From: Streptomyces harbinensis
GTDB lineage: Bacteria; Actinomycetota; Actinomycetes; Streptomycetales; Streptomycetaceae
Assembly (NCBI RefSeq): GCF_900116145.1
Contig: NZ_FPAB01000003.1
Span: 682,184-746,183 of the forward strand
Direction of reading: 5' to 3'
DNA length: 64,000 nucleotides
Below are positions 15,972 to 25,430 of the stretch, one piece after another; the stretch's first letter is position 1; every line of letters starts with the position of its first letter. The position numbers and the translations under genes are program-made. Under the pieces are notes generated by a model that had not been told where the DNA came from, did no database searches, and was given only the letters and a program-made list of their open reading frames with translations.

Positions 15972-17389
15972 CGCTCCCCACGGAGACCGCCCACCCCGAG
16001 CTCGAAGGGCTGGGCACCTATGAGTACGGCTGGGCCGACTCCGACGCGGCCGGTGCCGCCGCCAAGCGCGGCCTGAACGAGGACGTCGTCAAGGACATCT
16101 CCCAGAAGAAGTCCGAGCCGGACTGGATGCTCAACCTGCGCCTGAAGGGTCTGAAGCTCTTCGGCAAGAAGCCGATGCCCACCTGGGGCTCGGACCTGTC
16201 GGGCATCGACTTCGACAACATCAAGTACTTCGTGCGCTCCACCGAGAAGCAGGCCACCAGCTGGGAGGACCTGCCCGAGGACATCAAGAACACCTACGAC
16301 AAGCTGGGCATCCCGGAGGCCGAGAAGCAGCGCCTGGTCGCCGGTGTCGCCGCGCAGTACGAGTCGGAGGTCGTCTACCACCAGATCCGCGAGGACCTGG
16401 AGCAGCAGGGCGTCATCTTCCTGGACACCGACACCGCGCTCAAGGAGCACCCGGAGCTGTTCCAGGAGCACTTCGGCACCGTGATCCCGGCCGGTGACAA
16501 CAAGTTCGCCGCGCTGAACACGGCGGTGTGGTCCGGCGGCTCCTTCATCTACGTGCCGCCGGGCGTGCACGTGGACATCCCGCTCCAGGCGTACTTCCGC
16601 ATCAACACCGAGAACATGGGCCAGTTCGAGCGGACCCTGATCATCGTCGACGAGAACGCCTACGTGCACTACGTCGAGGGCTGCACCGCGCCGATCTACA
16701 ACTCGGACTCGCTGCACTCGGCGGTCGTCGAGATCATCGTGAAGAAGGGCGGTCGCTGCCGCTACACCACGATCCAGAACTGGTCCAACAACGTCTACAA
16801 CCTGGTGACCAAGCGGGCGGTGGCCTACGAGGGCGCCACCATGGAGTGGGTCGACGGCAACATCGGCTCCAAGGTCACCATGAAGTACCCGGCCATCTAC
16901 CTGATGGGCGAGCACGCCAAGGGCGAGACCCTGTCGGTGGCGTTCGCGGGCGAGGGCCAGCACCAGGACGCCGGCGCCAAGATGGTGCACATGGCGCCCC
17001 GCACCTCCTCCAACATCGTCTCCAAGTCGGTGGCCCGCGGCGGCGGCCGTACCTCCTACCGGGGCCTGATCGAGATCGGCGAGGGCGCGGAGGGCTCCAA
17101 GTCCAACGTGCTGTGCGACGCGCTGCTGGTGGACACCGTCTCCCGCTCCGACACCTACCCCTACGTCGACGTCCGCGAGGACGACGTGACCATGGGGCAC
17201 GAGGCCACGGTCTCCAAGGTGAGCGACGACCAGCTGTTCTACCTCATGAGCCGCGGGCTCTCCGAGGACGAGGCGATGGCGATGATCGTGCGCGGCTTCG
17301 TCGAGCCGATCGCCAAGGAGCTGCCCATGGAGTACGCCCTGGAGCTGAACCGGCTGATCGAGCTGCAGATGGAGGGCGCGGTCGGCTGA
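15968..17389 (+). CDS. sufB: Fe-S cluster scaffold subunit SufB
   Basis: 473 aa, ATG overlapping the sufR stop. Strongly conserved SufB sequence: [46 protein letters not shown] and SDLxE-region equivalents, and a C-terminal [17 protein letters not shown]. SufB, SufC and SufD form the complex on which clusters are built; in actinobacteria this is the main cluster assembly system and is often essential. Confidence 0.96.
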   Translation: MTLPTETAHPELEGLGTYEYGWADSDAAGAAAKRGLNEDVVKDISQKKSEPDWMLNLRLKGLKLFGKKPMPTWGSDLSGIDFDNIKYFVRSTEKQATSWEDLPEDIKNTYDKLGIPEAEKQRLVAGVAAQYESEVVYHQIREDLEQQGVIFLDTDTALKEHPELFQEHFGTVIPAGDNKFAALNTAVWSGGSFIYVPPGVHVDIPLQAYFRINTENMGQFERTLIIVDENAYVHYVEGCTAPIYNSDSLHSAVVEIIVKKGGRCRYTTIQNWSNNVYNLVTKRAVAYEGATMEWVDGNIGSKVTMKYPAIYLMGEHAKGETLSVAFAGEGQHQDAGAKMVHMAPRTSSNIVSKSVARGGGRTSYRGLIEIGEGAEGSKSNVLCDALLVDTVSRSDTYPYVDVREDDVTMGHEATVSKVSDDQLFYLMSRGLSEDEAMAMIVRGFVEPIAKELPMEYALELNRLIELQMEGAVG

Positions 17390-17448
17390 CCCGGCGCCCC
17401 GCCCGCGATCCGTTTCCCCCAATCAAGAGAGTGAGCACGACGAGACCC

Positions 17449-18618
17449 ATGGCTGAGGCCCCAACCAATCCGGTCGCACTGGCGGCGGAATCCACCGTCG
17501 CCACCCGGATGAGCGCCCCGCCGTCCTTCGACGTGGCCGATTTCCCGGTGCCCACCGGCCGCGAGGAGGAGTGGCGCTTCACTCCTCTGGAGCGGCTGCG
17601 CGGCCTGCACGACGGCAGCGCCGCCGCCACCGCCGGCGGCAGCGTCAAGGCCGAGGTGACCACCCCCGAGGGCTCCGGTGTCACGGTGGAGACCGTGAGC
17701 CGCGACGACGCCCGGGTCGGCAAGGCCGGCACCCCGGTGGACCGGGTCGCCGCGCAGGCGTTCAGCGCGGTGGAGAAGGCCACCGTGATCACCGTGCCCG
17801 CCGAGGCGGTCCTGACCGAGCCGGTGCGGGTGTCCGTGCACGGCGAGGGCGGCGTCACCTTCGGGCACACCGTCTTCCGGATCGGCGCCTTCGCCGAGGT
17901 CGTCCTGGTCCTCGACCACACCGGTGACACCGTGCGCGCCGCCAATGTCGACTTCGTCGTCGGCGACGGCGCCAAGGTCACCGTGGTGTCCGTGCAGGAC
18001 TGGGCCGACACCGCCGTGCACTGCTCGCAGCACAACGCGCTGGTCGGCCGGGACGCCACCTTCAAGTCGGTGGTCGTCACCTTCGGCGGCGACGTGGTCC
18101 GCATCCACCCCCGGGTGACCTACGCGGGCCCCGGCGGCGAGGCCGAGCTGTACGGTCTGTACTTCACCGACGGCGGCCAGCACCAGGAGCACCGGCTGCT
18201 GGTGGACCACTCCGCTCCCAACTGCCGCAGCAACGTGGCCTACAAGGGGGCGCTCCAGGGCGCGGACGCGCACGCGGTGTGGATCGGCGACGTGGTCATC
18301 CAGGCCGCCGCCACCGGCACCGACACCTACGAGCTGAACCGCAACCTCGTCCTCACCGACGGCGCGCGGGTCGACTCCGTCCCCAACCTGGAGATCGAGA
18401 CCGGTGAGATCGCCGGGGCCGGGCACGCCAGTGCCACCGGCCGGTTCGAGGACGAGCAGCTGTTCTACCTGATGGCGCGCGGCATCCCCGAGGAGGAGGC
18501 GCGGCGCCTGGTGGTGCGCGGCTTCTTCGCCGAACTGATCCAGCAGATCGGCGTCCCGGACGTCGAGGAGCGGCTGATCGCCAAGCTCACCGCCGAGCTG
18601 GAGAGGTCCATCGCATGA
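17449..18618 (+). CDS. sufD: Fe-S cluster assembly subunit SufD
   Basis: 389 aa from ATG 17449; an in-frame GTG at 17431 is possible, and neither start has a strong ribosome site. Shows GREEEWRFTPLERLRGLHDG at the N terminus and a beta-helix core ending DEQLFYLMARGIPEEEARRLVVRGFF, paralogous to the end of SufB. It pairs with SufB in the SufBC2D complex. It lies 59 bases after sufB and overlaps the next gene by ATGA. Confidence 0.95.
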   Translation: MAEAPTNPVALAAESTVATRMSAPPSFDVADFPVPTGREEEWRFTPLERLRGLHDGSAAATAGGSVKAEVTTPEGSGVTVETVSRDDARVGKAGTPVDRVAAQAFSAVEKATVITVPAEAVLTEPVRVSVHGEGGVTFGHTVFRIGAFAEVVLVLDHTGDTVRAANVDFVVGDGAKVTVVSVQDWADTAVHCSQHNALVGRDATFKSVVVTFGGDVVRIHPRVTYAGPGGEAELYGLYFTDGGQHQEHRLLVDHSAPNCRSNVAYKGALQGADAHAVWIGDVVIQAAATGTDTYELNRNLVLTDGARVDSVPNLEIETGEIAGAGHASATGRFEDEQLFYLMARGIPEEEARRLVVRGFFAELIQQIGVPDVEERLIAKLTAELERSIA

Positions 18619-18959
18619 CCGCCGACGCGTCCGCGTACGTGAAGGCCTGCGCGCTGGGTGACCTGGAGGAGGACACCCCCAAGCGCGTGGAGCTGGGCGG
18701 CGTGCCGGTGGCCGTGGTCCGGACCGAGGGCGAGGTCTTCGCCGTCCACGACATCTGCTCGCACGCCAATGTCTCGCTCTCCGAGGGTGAGGTGGAGGAC
18801 TGCCGGATCGAGTGCTGGCTGCACGGCTCCAGCTTCGATCTGCGCACCGGCAAGCCCTCCGGGCTGCCGGCGACCCGCCCCATCCCCGTGTTCCCCGTCA
18901 AGATCGAAGGAGACGGCCCCGGCGCCGCTGTGCTCGTCTCCGTCACCCAGGAGTCCTGA
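18615..18959 (+). CDS. Rieske [2Fe-2S] ferredoxin-like protein of the suf operon
   Basis: 114 aa. The Rieske ligands are C48-S-H50 and C67-W-L-H70, within a NirD/BphF-type small ferredoxin fold. It lies between sufD and sufC with a 4-base overlap, an arrangement common in actinobacterial suf operons. It probably supplies electrons or redox control during cluster assembly; the exact partner is not established. Confidence 0.9.
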   Translation: MTADASAYVKACALGDLEEDTPKRVELGGVPVAVVRTEGEVFAVHDICSHANVSLSEGEVEDCRIECWLHGSSFDLRTGKPSGLPATRPIPVFPVKIEGDGPGAAVLVSVTQES

Positions 18960-18966
18960 AGCACCC

Positions 18967-19731
18967 ATGGCAACCCTTGAGATCCGCGACCTGCACGTCT
19001 CCGTCGAAGCCGAAGGCGGCCCCACCGAGATCCTGCGCGGCGTCGACCTGACCGTGAAGCAGGGCGAGACGCACGCCATCATGGGCCCCAACGGCTCCGG
19101 CAAGTCCACCCTGGCCTACTCGCTGGCCGGCCACCCCAAGTACACCGTCACCGGCGGCACCGTCACCCTCGACGGTGAGGACGTGCTGGAGATGTCGGTC
19201 GACGAGCGCGCCCGCGCCGGCGTCTTCCTGGCGATGCAGTACCCCGTCGAGGTCCCCGGCGTCTCCGTCTCCAACTTCCTGCGCACCTCCGCCACCGCCG
19301 TGCGCGGCGAGGCACCCAAGCTGCGTACCTGGGTGAAGGAGGTCAAGGAGGCGATGGCCCGCCTGGAGATGGACCCCGCCTTCGCCGAGCGCAACGTGAA
19401 CGAGGGCTTCTCCGGCGGTGAGAAGAAGCGGCACGAGATCCTCCAGCTGGAGCTGCTCAAGCCGAAGATCGCCATCCTCGACGAGACCGACTCCGGTCTG
19501 GACATCGACGCGCTGCGCATCGTGTCCGAGGGCGTGAACCGGGTGCGCGCGAACGGTGAGTCCGGCACCCTGCTGATCACCCACTACACCCGCATCCTGC
19601 GCTACATCAACCCCGACCACGTGCACGTCTTCGCGGGCGGCCGGATCGTCGAGTCGGGCGGCCCCGAGCTGGCCGACAAGCTGGAGGCCGAGGGCTACGA
19701 GGCCTACACGAAGGGTGGTGGCGTCTCATGA
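18967..19731 (+). CDS. sufC: Fe-S cluster assembly ATPase SufC
   Basis: 254 aa ABC-type ATPase. Walker A GPNGSGKST at 40-48, signature FSGGEKKRHEILQ, Walker B IAILDETDSGLDID, all as in SufC, which has no membrane domain. It drives conformational change in SufB-SufD. Starts 7 bases after the Rieske gene, and its stop overlaps sufS (ATGA). Confidence 0.97.
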   Translation: MATLEIRDLHVSVEAEGGPTEILRGVDLTVKQGETHAIMGPNGSGKSTLAYSLAGHPKYTVTGGTVTLDGEDVLEMSVDERARAGVFLAMQYPVEVPGVSVSNFLRTSATAVRGEAPKLRTWVKEVKEAMARLEMDPAFAERNVNEGFSGGEKKRHEILQLELLKPKIAILDETDSGLDIDALRIVSEGVNRVRANGESGTLLITHYTRILRYINPDHVHVFAGGRIVESGGPELADKLEAEGYEAYTKGGGVS

Positions 19732-21008
19732 CCGACGCACGGGCGGGTCTGCCGGGTCTCCCGGCGGGCCTCCTGGACACCGAGGCGATCCGCAAGGACT
19801 TCCCGATCCTGGACCGGGTGCTGCACGACGGCAAGAAGCTCGTCTACCTGGACAACGCGGCCTCCTCGCAGAAGCCGCGCCAGGTGCTCGACGCGATGAA
19901 CACGTACTACGAGCGGCACCACGCCAATGTGCACCGGGGTGTGCACGTCCTGGCGGAGGAGGCCACCGAGCTGTACGAGGGCGCCCGGGACAAGGTGGCC
20001 GCGTTCATCAACGCGCCCAGCCGCGACGAGGTGATCTTCACCAAGAACGCCTCGGAGTCGCTGAACCTGGTGGCCAACATGCTCGGCTGGGCGGACGAGC
20101 CCTACCGGGTGGACTCCGGCACCGAGATCGTCATCACGGAGATGGAGCACCACTCCAACATCGTGCCGTGGCAGCTGCTCGCGCAGCGCACCGGTGCGCG
20201 GCTGAAGTGGTTCGGGCTGACGGACGAGGGCCGCCTCGACCTGTCCACCATCGACGGGATCATCACCGAGCGGACGAAGATCGTCTCCTTCACGCTGGTG
20301 TCCAACATCCTCGGCACGCTCAACCCGGTGCGGGAGATCGTCCGGCGGGCGCACGAGGTGGGCGCGCTGGTGCTCATCGACGCCTCGCAGGCGGCGCCGC
20401 ACGCGGTGCTGGACGTGCAGGACCTCGGCGCGGACTTCGTGGCCTTCACCGGTCACAAGATGTGCGGGCCGACCGGCATCGGCGTCCTGTGGGGCCGGCA
20501 CGAGCTGCTGGAGGACCTGCCGCCGTTCCTGGGCGGCGGGGAGATGATCGAGACCGTCTCGATGAACTCCTCGACGTACGCCCCGGCGCCGCACAAGTTC
20601 GAGGCGGGCACGCCGCCGATCGCCCAGGCGGTCGGGCTCGGCGCGGCGGTGGACTATCTCAGCGGCATCGGGATGGACCGGATCGCGGCGCACGAGCACG
20701 CGCTGACCGAGTACGCGCTGGCGCGGCTGGCCGAGGTGCCCGAGCTGCGGATCATCGGCCCGGCGACGGCCGAGGACCGGGGCGCCGCCATCTCCTTCAC
20801 GCTGGGTGACATCCACCCGCACGATGTGGGGCAGGTGCTGGACGAGCAGGGCATCGCGGTGCGGGTGGGCCACCACTGCGCACGGCCGGTGTGCCTGCGG
20901 TACGGAATTCCGGCGACCACGCGGGCGTCGTTCTATCTGTACACCTCGCCGGCCGAGGTGGACGCCCTGGTCGACGGGCTTGAGTACGTACGCCGCTTCT
21001 TCGGGTGA
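19728..21008 (+). CDS. sufS: Cysteine desulfurase SufS (class II)
   Basis: 426 aa PLP enzyme. Schiff-base Lys244 in FTGHKMCGPTG and persulfide-forming Cys384 in RVGHHCARPVC, as in group II desulfurases. It extracts sulfur from L-cysteine and passes it to SufU, encoded next. ATGA overlap with sufC. Confidence 0.96.
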   Translation: MTDARAGLPGLPAGLLDTEAIRKDFPILDRVLHDGKKLVYLDNAASSQKPRQVLDAMNTYYERHHANVHRGVHVLAEEATELYEGARDKVAAFINAPSRDEVIFTKNASESLNLVANMLGWADEPYRVDSGTEIVITEMEHHSNIVPWQLLAQRTGARLKWFGLTDEGRLDLSTIDGIITERTKIVSFTLVSNILGTLNPVREIVRRAHEVGALVLIDASQAAPHAVLDVQDLGADFVAFTGHKMCGPTGIGVLWGRHELLEDLPPFLGGGEMIETVSMNSSTYAPAPHKFEAGTPPIAQAVGLGAAVDYLSGIGMDRIAAHEHALTEYALARLAEVPELRIIGPATAEDRGAAISFTLGDIHPHDVGQVLDEQGIAVRVGHHCARPVCLRYGIPATTRASFYLYTSPAEVDALVDGLEYVRRFFG

Positions 21009-21021
21009 GGTGCACCGGGAC

Positions 21022-21477
21022 ATGCGACTGGAATCGATGTACCAGGACGTGATCCTGGATCACTACAAGAACCCGCACGGGCGCGGCCTGCGCCCGGGCG
21101 ACGCCGAGGTGCATCACGTCAACCCCACCTGCGGGGACGAGATCACCCTGCGGGTGCGGCTGGACGGCAGCACCGTCGCCGACGTCAGCTACGAGGGGCA
21201 GGGCTGTTCGATCAGCCAGGCCAGCGCCTCGGTGCTGAACGAGCTGCTGGTCGGCAAGGAGCTGGCCGAGGCGCGGCGGATCCAGGAGACGTTCCTGGAG
21301 CTGATGCAGTCCAAGGGACGGCTGGAGCCGGACGACGCCATGGAGGACCTGCTGGAGGACGCGGTGGCGTTCGCCGGGGTCTCCAAGTACCCGGCGCGGG
21401 TGAAATGCGCACTGCTGAGCTGGATGGCGTGGAAGGAAGCGACCGCCCAGGCCCAGGTACACAAGGAGGCGGCATGA
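21022..21477 (+). CDS. sufU: Zinc-dependent sulfurtransferase SufU
   Basis: 151 aa from ATG 21022 (in-frame GTG at 21010 is an alternative). Cys37 in NPTCGDE with Asp39, Cys62 in EGQGCSIS and Cys129 in RVKCALL are the zinc and sulfur-accepting ligands of SufU. It also has the roughly 20-residue insertion (KELAEARRIQETFLELM) that separates SufU from IscU. It accepts sulfur from SufS. Confidence 0.94.
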   Translation: MRLESMYQDVILDHYKNPHGRGLRPGDAEVHHVNPTCGDEITLRVRLDGSTVADVSYEGQGCSISQASASVLNELLVGKELAEARRIQETFLELMQSKGRLEPDDAMEDLLEDAVAFAGVSKYPARVKCALLSWMAWKEATAQAQVHKEAA

Positions 21478-21809
21478 GCGAGACGACGACCGAGATCTCT
21501 CCCGCGAGCGAGGAGGAGATCCGCGAGGCGCTGTACGACGTCGTGGACCCCGAGCTGGGCATCGACGTGGTGAATCTCGGGCTGATCTACGGGATCCACA
21601 TCGACGACGACAATGTCGCCACCCTCGACATGACGCTGACGTCGGCGGCCTGCCCGCTGACGGACGTCATCGAGGACCAGGCGAAGTCGGCGACCGACGG
21701 CCTGGTGAAGGACCTGAAGATCAACTGGGTCTGGATGCCGCCGTGGGGCCCCGACAAGATCACCGACGACGGGCGCGAGCAGCTGCGCGCGCTCGGCTTC
21801 AACGTCTGA
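21474..21809 (+). CDS. sufT: SufT / MIP18-family (DUF59) Fe-S maturation protein
   Basis: 111 aa. DUF59 motifs: EEIREALYDVVDPELGIDVVNLGLIY, TLTSAACPLTDVIEDQ with the conserved Cys, and VWMPPWGPDKITDDGREQL. Last gene of the suf operon, overlapping sufU by 4 bases. Members help deliver clusters to particular clients. Confidence 0.92.
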   Translation: MSETTTEISPASEEEIREALYDVVDPELGIDVVNLGLIYGIHIDDDNVATLDMTLTSAACPLTDVIEDQAKSATDGLVKDLKINWVWMPPWGPDKITDDGREQLRALGFNV

Positions 21810-21840
21810 GGCACCCGCGGCGCGGGGCAGCGCACCGGAA

Positions 21841-21873
21841 GGCGGGGCGGGACCATCGTGGTCCCGCCCCGCC
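21841..21873. terminator. Strong bidirectional terminator after suf operon
   Basis: A perfect 15-bp stem (21841-21855 with 21859-21873) and a TCG loop, 31 bases after the sufT stop and 26 before the 3' end of the convergent Cys-rich gene. Confidence 0.85.
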
Positions 21874-21899
21874 GTACGTCGCACCGGGCCCGCCCGCCG

Positions 21900-22136
21900 T
21901 CAGGCGTGGTCGACGAGCTGCTGATGCCCCTGGACCCGGGCGCAGTGGGCACAGCAGAAGAAGCGGCCGTCCGAGGTCTCCACGCCGTGGCCCATGATCC
22001 GGCACCGGCAGTTCTCGCAGACCGGGGCCAGCTGCTGGATGGCGCACTCGAAGCTGTCGAACACGTGCACCTCCCCGGCGGCGCGCACCTCGAAGGCCAT
22101 CCGGTAGTCGTTGCCGCAGACCTCGCACTCGGCCAT
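21900..22136 (-). CDS. Small Cys-rich zinc-binding protein (metallothionein/zinc-ribbon-like)
   Basis: 78 aa from the ATG that follows AAAGGACG by eight bases; a longer frame exists but lacks a ribosome site. Nine cysteines: Cys4, 7, 31, 40, 43, 45, 61, 62 and 65, arranged as CxxC, CxxCxC and CCxxC, with several histidines. This suggests binding of two metal ions, as in LIM-like or prokaryotic metallothionein-like proteins. Function unknown; stands alone between the suf operon and the SMR pump. Confidence 0.75.
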   Translation of the reverse strand: MAECEVCGNDYRMAFEVRAAGEVHVFDSFECAIQQLAPVCENCRCRIMGHGVETSDGRFFCCAHCARVQGHQQLVDHA

Positions 22137-22261
22137 GGGTCCGTCCTTTCGCTGCCACGTCATCAGGGTCGGCTTCAGGATGCGGGGCGGCGTACGGCGG
22201 GCACCGGTGGCACGCGGAGCGGGTCACTCCGGTGGTGCCGTGGATGGGTACGGTCGTCCGC

Positions 22262-22582
22262 ATGGCTTATCTGATGCTCGCGGGCGCGATCCTCTTCGAG
22301 ATCGCCGGCACCACGCTGATGAAGTTCAGCGACGGCTTCACCAAGCTCTGGCCCACCCTCGGCACCCTGGCCGGCTACGCCGTCGCCTTCACCCTGCTCG
22401 CCCAGGTCCTCAAGTCCATGGACGTCGGCGTCGCCTACGCCGTCTGGGCCGGGGCCGGCACCGCCCTGATCGCCGCCGTCGGCATGGTCTTCCTCGGCGA
22501 GAGCATCACGGCCGCCAAGGTCGCCGGTGTCCTGCTGGTCATCGGCGGCGTGGTGCTGCTCAACCTCGGCGGGGCGCACTGA
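22262..22582 (+). CDS. Small multidrug resistance (SMR/EmrE-SugE) transporter
   Basis: 106 aa with four TM segments. The membrane Glu of the family is at residue 13 in [20 protein letters not shown], and the last helix is [18 protein letters not shown]. It acts as a dual-topology dimer exchanging protons for cationic drugs or guanidinium compounds. In-frame starts upstream exist; the ATG at 22262 begins the conserved part. Confidence 0.88.
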   Translation: MAYLMLAGAILFEIAGTTLMKFSDGFTKLWPTLGTLAGYAVAFTLLAQVLKSMDVGVAYAVWAGAGTALIAAVGMVFLGESITAAKVAGVLLVIGGVVLLNLGGAH

Positions 22583-22670
22583 CCGGCGCCGGGCCGCCCT
22601 GCCCCGCCCCGGGGCCCGGCATCGGGGACCGGTTCGCCAGCCGCCCCCGCCACCGGTTAGCGTCTGGGAC

Positions 22671-23672
22671 ATGACCGACGCAACCACCTCCGCCCCCGTC
22701 ACCCGCACCACCGGTGCCGTCGCCGCCGGCCTGGCCACCCTCGCCGCCGACGGCACCGTGCTCGACACCTGGTTCCCCGCCCCCGCCCTCAGCGACGAGC
22801 CCGGCGAGGCCGGCAGCGAACGCCTCACCCCCGAGCACGCCGCCGAACTCCTCGGCGCCTCCGCCCCGCAGGCGATCGGCTCCGACCCGGTGCGCGGCGT
22901 GGAGGTCGTGGCGGTCCGTACGGTCATCGCCTCCCTCGACGACAAGCCCGTCGACGCCCACGACGTCTACCTCCGGCTCCACCTGCTCAGCCACCGCCTG
23001 GTGCGCCCGCACGGGCTCAGCCTGGACGGCATCTTCGGGCTGCTCGCCAACGTCGCCTGGACCAGCCTCGGCCCGGTCGCCGTGGACCGGATCGAGGAGA
23101 CCCGGCTGGCCGCCCGCGCCGCCGGGGCCGCGCTGACCGTCACCAGCGTCGACAAGTTCCCCCGGATGACCGACTACGTCGTCCCGGCCGGGGTGCGCAT
23201 CGGCGACGCCGACCGGGTGCGGCTCGGCGCGCACCTCGCCGCCGGCACCACCGTCATGCACGAGGGCTTCTGCAACTTCAACGCCGGCACCCTCGGCAAC
23301 TCCATGGTCGAGGGCCGCATCAGCGCCGGCGTCGTCGTCGGCGACGGCTCCGACGTGGGCGGCGGCGCCTCCATCATGGGCACCCTCTCCGGCGGCGGCA
23401 AGCAGACCATCACCATCGGCGAACGCTGCCTGCTGGGCGCCGAGTCCGGCATCGGCATCTCGCTGGGCGACGACTGCGTCGTGGAGGCCGGCCTGTACGT
23501 CACCGCCGGCACCCGCGTCACCCTGCCCGACGGCTCCGTCGTCAAGGCCGCCACCCTCTCCGGCATCAGCGGCATGCTCTTCCGCCGCAACTCCACCACC
23601 GGCACCGTCGAGGCGCTCCAGCGCACCGGCTCCTGGGGCGGCCTCAACGAGGCGCTGCACAGCAACAACTGA
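22671..23672 (+). CDS. dapD: Tetrahydrodipicolinate N-succinyltransferase DapD
   Basis: 333 aa. Actinobacterial-type DapD: an N-terminal alpha/beta domain, then a left-handed beta-helix of hexapeptide repeats ([44 protein letters not shown] spans about residues 200-245, given here only for its motifs). It succinylates tetrahydrodipicolinate in the DAP/lysine pathway, for cell wall and lysine. A dapA-like gene lies 0.8 kb further on, on the other strand. Confidence 0.95.
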   Translation: MTDATTSAPVTRTTGAVAAGLATLAADGTVLDTWFPAPALSDEPGEAGSERLTPEHAAELLGASAPQAIGSDPVRGVEVVAVRTVIASLDDKPVDAHDVYLRLHLLSHRLVRPHGLSLDGIFGLLANVAWTSLGPVAVDRIEETRLAARAAGAALTVTSVDKFPRMTDYVVPAGVRIGDADRVRLGAHLAAGTTVMHEGFCNFNAGTLGNSMVEGRISAGVVVGDGSDVGGGASIMGTLSGGGKQTITIGERCLLGAESGIGISLGDDCVVEAGLYVTAGTRVTLPDGSVVKAATLSGISGMLFRRNSTTGTVEALQRTGSWGGLNEALHSNN

Positions 23673-23712
23673 GCCGGTCCGCACCTTCCTCCGGCTGCGG
23701 GATCATGAACGC

Positions 23713-24531
23713 ATGATGACTGATCTCGCGGCCGGGATACGGTACGTGGTGCTGGGCCAGCGGTGGCTCGCCCAGCACCCCGGACGGTACGGCCGCGCCC
23801 TGCTCCCCGCCCTGATCGCCCTGGTCCTCTACGCCGCGGCCCTGCTCGTCCTGCTGCTCAACGCCGGTGCGCTCGCCGCCTGGATCACCCCGTTCGCCGA
23901 CGACTGGGACTCCCCGTGGCGCGGCCTGGTGCGCGGCCTCGCCGTCGCCCTGCTGCTGGCCGCCGGGCTCTCGCTCACCGTCCTCACCTTCACCGCCGTC
24001 ACCCTCGTCATCGGCGACCCCTTCTACGACGCGCTCTCGGCGGCCGTCGAGGAGAGCGAGGGCGACTGCCCGGCCGGGCCGGAGCGCCCGCTGTGGCGGG
24101 AGCTGTGGGCGGCGGCCGTGGAGGCGCTGTACGTGCTGTGGCGGGCCACGCTGTGGACGGTGCCGCTGTTCCTCCTCGGCTTCGTCCCGGTCATCGGCCA
24201 GACCGTCATCCCGGTGATCGCCTTCGCGGTCTCCGGGTTCTTCCTCACCCTGGAACTGGTCTGCTACGCGCTGGGCCGGCGCGGCATCGAGGTCAAGGAG
24301 CGGCTGCGGCTGCTGCGCGGCCGGCGCTGGCTCGCGGTCGGCTTCGGGGTGCCGCTGGTGGCGGCGTTCCTGGTGCCGGTGGCGGCGATCTTCCTGATGC
24401 CGGGCGCCGTCGCCGGCGCCACCCTGCTCGCCCGCGACCTGATGGGCGCCGGGCCGGCGCCCGACGCGGAGCCGGAACCCGGCCCCGCCCCGGGGCCCGA
24501 CCTCACGAAACCGGCGCCAGCGCGCCCTTGA
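23713..24531 (+). CDS. EI24/CysZ-family integral membrane protein
   Basis: 272 aa, starts ATGATG. About five to six TM segments with the EI24 signature around GDPFYDALSAAVEE and FLLGFVPVIGQTVIPVIAFAVSGFFL. CysZ members help sulfate uptake, but actinobacterial homologues are uncharacterised. The C terminus is a Pro/Ala/Glu-rich tail. Its 3' end overlaps the 3' end of dapA by 29 bases on the opposite strand. Confidence 0.85.
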   Translation: MMTDLAAGIRYVVLGQRWLAQHPGRYGRALLPALIALVLYAAALLVLLLNAGALAAWITPFADDWDSPWRGLVRGLAVALLLAAGLSLTVLTFTAVTLVIGDPFYDALSAAVEESEGDCPAGPERPLWRELWAAAVEALYVLWRATLWTVPLFLLGFVPVIGQTVIPVIAFAVSGFFLTLELVCYALGRRGIEVKERLRLLRGRRWLAVGFGVPLVAAFLVPVAAIFLMPGAVAGATLLARDLMGAGPAPDAEPEPGPAPGPDLTKPAPARP

Positions 24532-25405
24532 GCCCGTCCACCAGCCGGCCGGTCAGCTCCGCACCGGCCGGCAGCAACGGCCCCCGTACCGGGCCGCCGG
24601 GCAGCCCGGCCGCCTCGAACAGCGCCTTGACGGCGACCGTGCCCGGCACCTCCATCATCACCGCGTCGATCAGCGGCAGCAGATGGTGGTGCAGCCGGGT
24701 GGCGGCGGCCAGGTCACCGGCATCCACCGCGTCCAGCACCGCCCGTACCTGCCGTCCCGCCACATTCGCCACGGTGCTCACATAGCCGGTGGCACCCAGC
24801 GCGAACAGCGGCAGGTTCAGCTCGTCGCACCCCGAGTAGTACGCCAGCTCGGTCCCGCTCATCACCAGGGCCGACTTGTGCAGGTCGTACGCGCAGTCCT
24901 TGACCGCCCGGATCCGCGGATGCTCCGCCAGCCGGCGCAGCGAGTCGGCGGTCAGCTCGGTGCCGGCCCCGGTACGCGCCGGGATGTCGTACAGCATCAC
25001 CGGCAGTTCGGTGGCGTCCGCGACCGTCGCCAGATGGTGGACGATCGCCTCCTGCGTCGGCCGCGAGTAGTACGGGGTGACCACCAGCAGGGCGTGCGCC
25101 CCGGCCGACCGGGCGGCGCGGGCCAGCGCGACGGTGTGCCGGGTGTCGCTGGTGCCCACCCCGGCGATGACCGTGGCCCGGTCGCCGACCGCTTCCACCA
25201 CGGCGCGCACCACCGTGTCCTTCTCGGCGTCGGTGGTGGTCTGGGACTCGCCGGTGGTCGCGTTGAGGACCAGGGCGTCACAGCCGCCGCGGTCGACGAG
25301 ATGCACGGCGAGGCGGGCGGTGCCCTCGGTGTCGAGGGCGCCGTCCGCCGTGAACGGGGTGATCATGGCCGCGGCACGGCGGCCGAACGGGGCTTCGGGG
25401 CGCAT
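24503..25405 (-). CDS. dapA: 4-hydroxy-tetrahydrodipicolinate synthase DapA
   Basis: 300 aa from ATG 25405 (GTG at 25414 is in frame). TIM-barrel aldolase with the key DapA residues: TTGES, VTPYYSRP with the catalytic Tyr, DIPARTG with the carboxylate-binding Arg, and the Schiff-base Lys in RAVKDCA. It condenses pyruvate with aspartate semialdehyde, the first step of the DAP/lysine pathway. Streptomyces carry several dapA paralogues; the other two NAL-superfamily genes of this window serve sugar-acid breakdown instead. Confidence 0.85.
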   Translation of the reverse strand: MRPEAPFGRRAAAMITPFTADGALDTEGTARLAVHLVDRGGCDALVLNATTGESQTTTDAEKDTVVRAVVEAVGDRATVIAGVGTSDTRHTVALARAARSAGAHALLVVTPYYSRPTQEAIVHHLATVADATELPVMLYDIPARTGAGTELTADSLRRLAEHPRIRAVKDCAYDLHKSALVMSGTELAYYSGCDELNLPLFALGATGYVSTVANVAGRQVRAVLDAVDAGDLAAATRLHHHLLPLIDAVMMEVPGTVAVKALFEAAGLPGGPVRGPLLPAGAELTGRLVDGLKGALAPVS

Positions 25406-25430
25406 GCCGCACACCGTAGCCGCTGGGGGG

